A DNA stretch of 64,000 nucleotides from Acinetobacter brisouioides (GTDB lineage: Bacteria; Pseudomonadota; Gammaproteobacteria; Pseudomonadales; Moraxellaceae), in the NCBI RefSeq assembly GCF_004331075.1, contig NZ_SJNX01000001.1:521810-585809 (forward strand). Reading direction: 5' to 3'. Of the stretch, positions 1 through 7,400 are shown one piece after another. The position numbers were made by a program, and so were the translations under genes. The notes beneath the pieces are model-generated. The model was not told the origin of the DNA. It saw only the letters and a list, made by a program, of their open reading frames with translations, and did not search any database. Numbering within the stretch: the stretch's first letter is position 1; each line of letters begins with the position of its first letter.

Positions 1-65
1 GACGGGATCGAACCGCCGACATTCTGCTTGTAAGGCAGACGCTCTACCAACTGAGCTAAGCGCCC
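1..65 (-). tRNA. tRNA-Val (TAC anticodon), cut by window edge
   Basis: On the minus strand this reads as a tRNA from its 5' acceptor strand GGGCGC through D-arm, anticodon arm and T-arm. The anticodon loop is CTTACAA, giving anticodon TAC (valine). The 3' acceptor strand and CCA lie outside the window. Over the visible part it matches the complete copy at 311-386 base for base. It is the last gene of a four-tRNA array transcribed leftwards. Confidence 0.95.
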
Positions 66-83
66 CAAAAGCGTTTATGTAAA

Positions 84-160
84 TGGCGCAGCGGACGGGG
101 CTCGAACCCGCGACCCCCGGCGTGACAGGCCGGTATTCTAACCAACTGAACTACCGCTGC
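84..160 (-). tRNA. tRNA-Asp (GTC anticodon), copy 1
   Basis: This is a full 77-nt cloverleaf on the minus strand. The acceptor GCAGCGG pairs with CCGCTGC, the anticodon loop CTGTCAC gives anticodon GTC (aspartate), the T-loop is TTCGAGC, and the 3' CCA is encoded. It is identical to the copy at 211-287, so the two genes form a tandem duplication. Confidence 0.97.
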
Positions 161-210
161 ACTTACACAATATCGCATTTGTGGTACAAACAATGATTAA
201 ACTCTACAAG

Positions 211-287
211 TGGCGCAGCGGACGGGGCTCGAACCCGCGACCCCCGGCGTGACAGGCCGGTATTCTAACCAACTGAACTACCGCTGC
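211..287 (-). tRNA. tRNA-Asp (GTC anticodon), copy 2
   Basis: This is an identical second copy of the 77-nt tRNA-Asp, with anticodon GTC and encoded CCA. It is bracketed by a 9-bp inverted repeat (TTAAACTCT at 197-205 and AGAGTTTAA at 292-300). That repeat could extend the acceptor stem in the precursor RNA and help processing. Confidence 0.97.
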
Positions 288-310
288 ACTGAGAGTTTAA
301 CGTAAAGGCT

Positions 311-386
311 TGGTGGGCGCTGACGGGATCGAACCGCCGACATTCTGCTTGTAAGGCAGACGCTCTACCAACTGAGCTAAGCGCCC
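311..386 (-). tRNA. tRNA-Val (TAC anticodon), complete copy
   Basis: This is a complete 76-nt minus-strand tRNA. The acceptor GGGCGCT pairs with AGCGCCC, the anticodon is TAC, and the CCA end is encoded. It is the first gene of the array, starting 28 nt downstream of the near-consensus promoter at 414-441. Confidence 0.97.
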
Positions 387-413
387 TTAACGTCTTTATC
401 GTTTGTGAGGTGC

Positions 414-441
414 ATTATAGAGAATCTTGATCTACTGTCAA
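414..441 (-). promoter_or_regulatory. Sigma-70 promoter of the tRNA array
   Basis: On the minus strand a perfect -35 box TTGACA (436-441) is followed after 16 bp by a perfect -10 box TATAAT (414-419), just upstream of tRNA-Val. This is as close to consensus as any promoter in the window and suits a highly expressed stable-RNA operon. Confidence 0.9.
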
Positions 442-545
442 ACGCTTTTCGAGGCATTTCGTTATTTTTGTATCTGAATGATTAAAAAATAAGTCATTTT
501 TCATCAAATGCTGTAAATCTCAGTAAAATGAGGCGTTATTTTAGC

Positions 546-1076
546 TTAAACCTCAAGTGAATCATAAATTTGTTGATCAATTTTACATTCAGACAAATAC
601 ACCAAAGCATCCGTAGCAATAGATTCAAATAGCTCGATAACATCCTGATTCCGCATGCGGATACAACCATGCGAAGCTGCTATGCCCATTGGTTGATTAT
701 CTGGCGTACCATGAATATAAATGTAACGGCGATAGGTGTCACAACCCTCACCAAGGTTAAAGCCCTGCTCTAAACCTTGTAACCATAAAATACGAGATAG
801 TATCCAGTCACGTTCAGGAAACTGTGCAGCATAATCTGCCGAATAAATTTCACCTGTGGCTTGGCGGGCTATAAAAACACTATTGACGGGTAAATCTTCA
901 CCAAATTTTTCTGCAATTCGATGCCAGCCTCTTGGTGTTTTCCCACTATTTTCAGCTTCACCGATTCCATTTTTTCCAGAGGAAATCAGATATTTCTTCT
1001 TCAGTTTAGGCAATATCAGAGTTTGAGTCTCAAGATCTATTAAAATATCAGTATCTTGCAAGAAAGTCGGAAGCAT
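546..1076 (-). CDS. elsL: Cytoplasmic YkuD-family L,D-carboxypeptidase/transpeptidase (ElsL/LdtK type)
   Basis: The 176-residue protein has a YkuD catalytic core: His122 in IHGTP and the SHGCIRM motif with His136 and catalytic Cys138. It has no signal peptide or membrane segment, so it should act in the cytoplasm. In Acinetobacter a signal-less YkuD protein (ElsL, also called LdtK) is an L,D-carboxypeptidase that trims tetrapeptides during murein recycling; length and lack of a leader match that protein. Assignment to this ortholog is from family knowledge, while the fold and catalytic residues are seen directly. Its start lies 2 nt after the stop of the DUF454 gene upstream, so the two are probably cotranscribed. 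The alternative is a generic L,D-transpeptidase, but without export it could not cross-link the sacculus. Confidence 0.8.
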   Translation of the reverse strand: MLPTFLQDTDILIDLETQTLILPKLKKKYLISSGKNGIGEAENSGKTPRGWHRIAEKFGEDLPVNSVFIARQATGEIYSADYAAQFPERDWILSRILWLQGLEQGFNLGEGCDTYRRYIYIHGTPDNQPMGIAASHGCIRMRNQDVIELFESIATDALVYLSECKIDQQIYDSLEV

Positions 1077-1078
1077 TA

Positions 1079-1456
1079 TTATTTTCTCAAATCGTGGGCA
1101 GTCGGTTCAGGTCGTTGCCACAGCCAAATAGCAACCATTAACATCGTGATATCGGTAAATAGCTTAACAAGGAGTGGCGCTCGGGTAAACAACATGATTA
1201 TCGCGCTGACAAACATCATCCCCAATGCCCAATATTTGGCTTTACGTGGTACGGTGCCATGTTCACGCCAATTACGCAATGTTGCACCATATTTGGGATG
1301 ATTGAGTAACCATGCATCCATCTGTGGCCAGCCTTTCGATGCAGCCCACGCAGCTAAAATCAAAAAAATGGTGGTTGGCATTCCAGGTAAAATGGCACCA
1401 ATCATTGCCAATACGACAAAAATAATGACCAGAATGCGCCAAAACAATGTTTTCAT
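1079..1456 (-). CDS. DUF454 (YbaN-like) inner-membrane protein
   Basis: The 125-residue protein has an N-terminal hydrophobic stretch (about residues 5-40, with the LPGMPTT motif) and two more hydrophobic segments near 75-115. The pattern LPGMPTTIFLILAAW followed by a short WLLNHPKYG segment is typical of DUF454/YbaN. The function of the family is not established. It sits directly upstream of the YkuD gene with a 2-nt gap, which suggests one transcript and possibly a shared envelope role, though that is inference only. Confidence 0.8.
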   Translation of the reverse strand: MKTLFWRILVIIFVVLAMIGAILPGMPTTIFLILAAWAASKGWPQMDAWLLNHPKYGATLRNWREHGTVPRKAKYWALGMMFVSAIIMLFTRAPLLVKLFTDITMLMVAIWLWQRPEPTAHDLRK

Positions 1457-1519
1457 TCAACAACCTGCTCAGATGAACAATGCTAGTATAAAGTCTTCAT
1501 TGTGATTGGTGTAATTTTA

Positions 1520-2416
1520 ATGACTCACCCCATACTGCCTTTACACCAGAACGATTATTTTGAGCCTTGGCTAAATTTCAAACAACCTTGTGTGCGACAA
1601 CTGGCTTTTGCAATTGCCAGCCCAAATTTACTGTGTAATTTGCCTTTGGAACTGGAGATTCGACACCGTTTTCAGCTACATAGTGCTGCCACATGGCAAC
1701 AATATTATCTTCAGTATCAGCCTCGTCTAAAGCAACTGGATCACGACCCTGCTCCATTACAGCAATTTCTCGCACAACTCAAAAGTACGCGCTTAGGACT
1801 ACGCTTTGAAATGTTGTTGTGGTTCTGGTTACAAGACAATCCTGAACAGCGTTATCACCCCTATGAGCTATTAGGGCATAGCCTGCAACAGATTGATGGC
1901 GCAAGAACCTTGGGTGAACTTGATTTTGTGGTATTTAATCATCAAAGCCAACAAGTTGAACATTGGGAAGTAGCATTAAAGTATTACTTGGCAGAACGTG
2001 ATTACAGCTTACCTTTTTGGTATGGCTTAAACCGTGATGATACATTCTTAAAAAAACTGCGCCATTTTACCGACCACCAATTTCAGTTCAATGAGATTTT
2101 TGAGCGCCATATTCAGCAAAAATTTGCAGTAGTCAAAGGGCAACTTTTTCTTCCTGAATGTCAATTATTTGCAACTCCATCATGGATCTCAACACAACGT
2201 CGCTTAGGGCTCTGGGGGACATCCATTCCCAAACAATCCATGCAGCATTTAACACGCCATGAATGGATTTGTCCTAATTTTCAATCAACCTCAACTCCTG
2301 CTCAATGGTGGTCTAACGGCTTATATTATGACGCGAACACGCGACTTACTTATATGTATCGCCAACCAGCCTTGATTGATTCTGTATACAAATGCTACAA
2401 AGCAATTACATTTTAA
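1520..2416 (+). CDS. DUF1853 family protein
   Basis: The 298-residue cytoplasmic protein begins MTHPILPLHQ. The PCVRQLAFAIASPNLL segment near the N-terminus and the later HWEVALKYYL and GLNRDDTFLKKL segments fit DUF1853. The Glu/Asp-Lys pattern in the middle (LGELDFVVF, then WEVALKYYL) resembles a PD-(D/E)xK nuclease-like core, which I offer only as a possibility. I chose the ATG at 1520; a GTG 18 nt upstream is in frame but has no ribosome-binding site. It is divergent from the DUF454 gene. Confidence 0.75.
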   Translation: MTHPILPLHQNDYFEPWLNFKQPCVRQLAFAIASPNLLCNLPLELEIRHRFQLHSAATWQQYYLQYQPRLKQLDHDPAPLQQFLAQLKSTRLGLRFEMLLWFWLQDNPEQRYHPYELLGHSLQQIDGARTLGELDFVVFNHQSQQVEHWEVALKYYLAERDYSLPFWYGLNRDDTFLKKLRHFTDHQFQFNEIFERHIQQKFAVVKGQLFLPECQLFATPSWISTQRRLGLWGTSIPKQSMQHLTRHEWICPNFQSTSTPAQWWSNGLYYDANTRLTYMYRQPALIDSVYKCYKAITF

Positions 2417-2500
2417 ATGTCAAACATCAATACTTTTTTAAATACGGCTTGTTTATGCTTGATCCTACAGTAACAAAAAATGACATACTGGAGCGTCTTA

Positions 2501-2641
2501 ATGAAAAAAATTTTATTTGTCTCAATCTCATTAGCAGTTGTTCTTACAGGTTGTAATACCATACGCGGCATGGGTCAAGATGTATCCAAAGCGGGGAGTG
2601 CTGTATCAGATACCGCAACAAAAACCCAAGATAAAATGTAA
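2501..2641 (+). CDS. Small entericidin-like lipoprotein (46 aa)
   Basis: This 46-residue ORF begins MKKILFVSISLAVVLTGC, a classic lipoprotein signal with the LTGC lipobox and Cys18 as the lipidated residue. The mature part (NTIRGMGQDVSKAGSAVS followed by a Thr/Ala/Lys-rich tail) matches the EcnA/EcnB entericidin family in length and composition. A GGAG ribosome-binding site lies about 9 nt upstream and a strong terminator follows at 2657-2688, so it is a self-contained gene. Its biological role in this genus is unknown; entericidins are named after an antidote/toxin lipoprotein pair in enterobacteria. Confidence 0.85.
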   Translation: MKKILFVSISLAVVLTGCNTIRGMGQDVSKAGSAVSDTATKTQDKM

Positions 2642-2656
2642 TAATACAATGATGTC

Positions 2657-2688
2657 AAAAAACCTTATCTTTCTGATAAGGTTTTTTT
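2657..2688 (+). terminator. Rho-independent terminator of the entericidin-like gene
   Basis: A 13-bp stem formed by AAAAAACCTTATC and GATAAGGTTTTTT, with a 5-nt loop and a T-run, begins 15 nt after the stop codon. Confidence 0.9.
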
Positions 2689-2747
2689 ATTGCTGACTTT
2701 CCCCTATCATAATCAACAAATTTTATCCTGCTAGATTTTTGCTGCTT

Positions 2748-3881
2748 ATGTCTACCTCCGAAACTCTTGATCTTAGTCTAGAACTTTTACGTCAGCCCTC
2801 TGTGACACCTGTTGATCATAACTGCCAAACCATAATGGCAGAGCGCTTGGCAAAAGCTGGCTTTCATATTGAGCCAATGCGTTTTGGAGAAGTTGATAAC
2901 CTTTGGGCGCGTCGTGGTACAGCCGAACCTGTTTTCTGCTTTGCAGGTCACACTGATGTAGTACCAACAGGTAATCTAGAGGACTGGAAAACCCAGCCAT
3001 TCCAACCAGAAATTAAAGATGGAAAATTGTACGGTCGTGGCAGTGCTGACATGAAAACAGCCCTCGCTGCCATGGTGGTTGCAACCGAACGTTTTGTTGA
3101 AAAACATCCCCATCATAAAGGTTCTATTGCTTATTTGATTACTTCCGATGAGGAAGGCCCTGCAATTAATGGCACAGTAAAAGTGATTGAAACTTTAGAA
3201 GCACGTCAGGAAAAACTGACTTGGTGTCTTGTAGGCGAACCATCGAGCACTGATCGCCTTGGTGATATTGTTAAAAATGGACGCCGTGGATCTCTCAATG
3301 CCGTTTTAACTATTCAGGGCAAACAAGGTCATGTTGCCTACCCTCACCTTGCCAACAACCCGATTCACCAGGCTTCTGCTGCACTAAATGAACTTTGCAA
3401 TACTGTCTGGGATCATGGCAATGAATATTTTCCAGCGACTTCATTCCAAATTTCTAACATTCATGCAGGTACGGGCGCAACCAATGTCATTCCTGGAACA
3501 CTCAGCGTAACTTTCAATTTCCGTTACTGCACGGAAGTCACTGCTGAACAATTACAAGCACGTGTGATTAAAATTCTCAACAAGTACAAACTCAACTTTG
3601 AAATTCAATGGACACTCTCTGGTTTACCATTCCTTACTCCAGTAGGTGAACTCGTTAAAGCAACCCAGCATGCGATTCGTGAGGTTTGTGGAATTGAAAC
3701 CGAATTGTCGACCAGTGGAGGTACTTCAGATGGTCGCTTCATCGCACCAACAGGCGCGCAAGTCCTTGAATTAGGTGTACTCAATGCAACGATTCATCAG
3801 GTCAATGAACATGTCAATGTTGATGAACTTGAGCCTTTAGCCCGTATTTATGAAGAAATTCTGGTACAACTTCTTGCCTAA
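2748..3881 (+). CDS. dapE: Succinyl-diaminopimelate desuccinylase
   Basis: DapE hydrolyses N-succinyl-L,L-diaminopimelate to L,L-diaminopimelate and succinate, a zinc-dependent step in lysine and peptidoglycan precursor synthesis. The 377-residue protein shows the M20 metallopeptidase ligands: His in [10 protein letters not shown], the bridging Asp in GRGSADMKT, the Glu pair in SDEEGPA, and the C-terminal [11 protein letters not shown] and [11 protein letters not shown] segments. Length equals the usual DapE length. I start at the ATG at 2748; the in-frame TTG nine bases earlier would add only MLL. It is followed by a terminator shared with the convergent pil-chp operon. Confidence 0.97.
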   Translation: MSTSETLDLSLELLRQPSVTPVDHNCQTIMAERLAKAGFHIEPMRFGEVDNLWARRGTAEPVFCFAGHTDVVPTGNLEDWKTQPFQPEIKDGKLYGRGSADMKTALAAMVVATERFVEKHPHHKGSIAYLITSDEEGPAINGTVKVIETLEARQEKLTWCLVGEPSSTDRLGDIVKNGRRGSLNAVLTIQGKQGHVAYPHLANNPIHQASAALNELCNTVWDHGNEYFPATSFQISNIHAGTGATNVIPGTLSVTFNFRYCTEVTAEQLQARVIKILNKYKLNFEIQWTLSGLPFLTPVGELVKATQHAIREVCGIETELSTSGGTSDGRFIAPTGAQVLELGVLNATIHQVNEHVNVDELEPLARIYEEILVQLLA

Positions 3882-3893
3882 CTTACCCCAAAT

Positions 3894-3926
3894 AAAAAAG
3901 CCTTCGTAACTGAAGGCTTTTTTATT
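3894..3926. terminator. Bidirectional terminator between dapE and the pil-chp operon
   Basis: Stem AAAAAAGCCTTC / GAAGGCTTTTTT with a 6-nt loop lies between the converging stop codons. Both arms carry A/T runs, so it can serve dapE on the plus strand and the CheW-like gene on the minus strand. Confidence 0.9.
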
Positions 3927-3939
3927 TTTTCAATTCAAC

Positions 3940-4389
3940 TTAAACAGAAATTCCCAGTTCACGTTGAATTTCTACCAAATTAGGAATCTGATACTGCTTG
4001 CCCTCAGACACAACATATTGGAAAACTTTAGGGTCATCAATCAGTCGATCATCATCAACAACCTCAGAGATACGTAAGCGAATACCTCGTGGCATTTCAT
4101 TGCATAACAAAGCAAATCGCTGAGCAGCCTCGTCCCCTTCAATGACTAAGGCAATGCCCTCTTTCATATCAGGATGATGAATTGCATAAATTGGCAAATT
4201 AACATCATGCCAAGTGAGTACATTGGCTTGCGTCTCTGCATTTTGTGCTGACAATACAATATTTTGAGGGATCAGCATGGGCACTTGGTTATAACATTCA
4301 ATGATATAAGCATCAATAAAGCCTGTAGATACTGAAATTAAATGTTGCAGCTCTTGCTGGTCAATATTATGTACACGTTCGGTATTCAT
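3940..4389 (-). CDS. CheW/ChpC-like chemotaxis coupling protein
   Basis: This 149-residue soluble protein is the last gene of the Pil-Chp operon, 11 nt after chpA. The part around residues 50-125 (LPIYAIHHPDMKEGIALVI, then FALLCNEMPRGIRLRISEV) has the strand pattern of a CheW-like domain. Position and size match chpC of the Pseudomonas cluster, where ChpC is a CheW-type linker between a receptor and the ChpA kinase. The call rests on weak similarity plus strong context, so I leave the symbol empty. Confidence 0.6.
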   Translation of the reverse strand: MNTERVHNIDQQELQHLISVSTGFIDAYIIECYNQVPMLIPQNIVLSAQNAETQANVLTWHDVNLPIYAIHHPDMKEGIALVIEGDEAAQRFALLCNEMPRGIRLRISEVVDDDRLIDDPKVFQYVVSEGKQYQIPNLVEIQRELGISV

Positions 4390-4400
4390 CTGCTATTCCC

Positions 4401-7400
4401 TCAAGCCTCTGCCAAAATTTGCTCAATATGGTGCAGCAAATCTGCTTCTTGGAATGGTTTACCCATATAGTGAGTTACACCTAGGCTAAATGCACGCTCA
4501 CGGTGTTTTTCACCTGTACGCGATGTAATCATGATAATTGGTAAATCACGATAAACTGCATGGTGACGCAATGTATTGGTGACTTCGAAACCATCCATAC
4601 GAGGCATTTCGATATCGAGCAACATCACATCTGGCTTGATATGTTCAATTTGTTCAATTGCATCCACACCATCTTTTGCAGTCACTACATCATAACCATG
4701 ACGTTCTAATAGACGCGACGTTACTTTACGTACTGTCACCGAGTCATCGACAATCATCACTAACTGACGAGCACGAGTCACTTTGGCAATATCACGACGC
4801 TGTTCAGTTAAAGCAGCTGTACGCTGAGAGCTTTGGATACGGCGCGCAATATTATGACCATCAAGAATCAGACAAACTTGACCATCACCCAAAATCGTTG
4901 CACCACCAATCACATCAATTTTTGCCAATTGCTGACCCAATGGTTTCACCACAATCTGTGCACGAGAACCGATCAATTGGTCAACCAACAAGGCAACCGT
5001 CTGGTTGTTATGACCTTTAATTAACAGTACAGGTAACGAATGTCCCACACCACTTAAACGAGGCAGTGGTTGATGCCCAACAAACTCAGAGACATAACGC
5101 AACTTATACTTTTGCCCATCAATGCCGAAGGCTTCTTCATTACCTTCAAAGTAATCTGCTAGAGCTTGTGGAGAAATTCGTACAATACGCTCAATCTGAG
5201 TCAATGGAATTGCAAACTGCTGATCAGCAACTTTCACCATTAAGGCATCACTTACTGCTACAGTTGTTGGAACACGGATAATAAATGTAGTTCCGCGACC
5301 TTGCTCAGATTGAATCGAAACGTGCCCACCGAGGGTTTTAATTTCACTTTGCACCACATCCAATCCAACACCACGACCAGAAATCTGTGTGACTTCTTTT
5401 GCCGTTGTAAAACCAGAATGGAAAATGTATTGCAAAATTTCCTGCTGACTTAGATTATGATCAGCACTAATCAAACCTAGCTGACGGGCTTTATGTTCGA
5501 TCTTACTCGGATTAATTCCTCGTCCATCGTCGCGCACCTCAACCACAATATCAGAACCCTGACGGCTGATTTCGATCTCAATACGTCCTGCTTCAGACTT
5601 ATGCTGTGCTAAACGTTCTTCCGCCGATTCAATACCATGGTCAATCGCGTTACGCATCATATGTTCTAACGGCGTAACCAATCGCTCCAAAATGCTTCGG
5701 TCAAGTTCAACATCTTGATTGACAATATTTAAGTTTACTGCACGATTCAAAGTTGATGACGTTTGACGGACAAGACGTTGTAAACGACTTAAAATACGCG
5801 AGAATGGTACGAGACGTACACGCATCAAGCCATCTTGCATTTCTGCCTGAATACGGGACTGTTGCAACAGTAACGCTTCTGCATCACGAACTTTATCAGC
5901 TAATGTCACTTTAAAGTCGATCAAATCCGATGCAGATTCCGCCAATGATTTAGACAATTGATTCAAAGATGAATATTGGTCCATCTCCAAGGGGTCGAAA
6001 TCAGCATAACGGGAATTTTCCATCCCATGCTTGGCAATAATCTGGGTTTCAAGTTCACCTTCCATTCGGCGCAGCTGATCAGACAAACGCTGAATTGCCA
6101 GCTCCATTTCATTGAGCGTGATGGTGAACTGACTGATACCCATTTCAATACGTGAACGGTTAATCGCATTTTCACCTGTCAAGTTGATCATTGTCTCAAC
6201 CAGACCTGCAGAAATACGAATCATCTCATTAGCTTGATCTGTAGTATCTTCAGTATCCCATTCACCCAGCATTGAAGGAGGTTCTGTACCATCGCCTTCA
6301 ATAAAGCCAGCAAATGGATTATTCGCGAAATCAAGATGGCTCGAAACTTGCTGCGGTAATTGTACAGAGACATCAATAAACTCAATAGAGGTCAACTGCT
6401 GTTTCAGAGTCTCTAGACCATCATATTGATTGGATTGAATCGCCTGCTGTAACCATGCAACAATTTTTAGCAATAAGCCATCGTACACATTTGAACTAAA
6501 CTGGCGTAATGCAAATTGTTCAAATGTATTTTCCAATGCCGTTGTAATATCAATGACAGGTTGAACCCCTGCCATACGTGCAGCACCCTTAATAGTGTGT
6601 GTATCACGTTGCAATTCAAGCAGTAAACTACGGTTGGTACGCTCATCAAACCAACGCTGCAACCGCGTCTGAATTTTTTGAATAAGCTCTTGAGTTTCTT
6701 CAAAAAAGCTTTGTTGAATCAATGCTTGCAATTCAACAGCCTGATCTACATTTTCAGGCTCATCAGCAATAGACTCAACAATAACTGGTTCTGAAGTCGC
6801 TTTCGCTTCAACTGTAGCAAGCTCGTGTAAAACCTGTAGCGTCGCTGTTGCTGGGTAATCAATTCCTTTTTGCTGAATCACTTCAACACGTTCAGCAATC
6901 TGATCTTGTGCTAGACGTAAGACTGCAAGCAAATACTCGGTTGGCTGTAATTGCTGATAAATCAGTTTTTCATAAACAGTTTCTAGCTCATGGGCAATTA
7001 AACCGATCTGAGTCGCCTGAATCATATTTGCACCACCTTTAAGGGTATGCAAATGACGCATCAAGACATTCAGATATTCAGGTTTATAATTTTCATGCAA
7101 ATATGCATTAAAGTCATGATCAAGTTGTACCAGTAAATCTTCCGCTTCATCTAAGAAAATCAGATTCAGGTCAGTATCTGGCAGGCTATTTACTTGCGCG
7201 CTTTCAACTGCAAGATGATCACTAAAGATACGCTGTGCAACACGGTTAATTGGATCATTTACATTAATCGCTGGTTCAGCTAAGGCTGGTGCAGGAGTTT
7301 CAACCACAATCGGCTCAACAAGTGCGCTGCTGGCTTGACTGAGACTTGATTTTAATAACTCATGCAAGACTTGCACTGTTGCTGTCGCAGAATAATCACT

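Noticed and set aside
4658-5020. 120-codon plus-strand open frame opposite the ChpA receiver/CheW region
   Set aside because: It is antisense to chpA; the His/Gln-rich translation is an artefact of the opposite coding frame.
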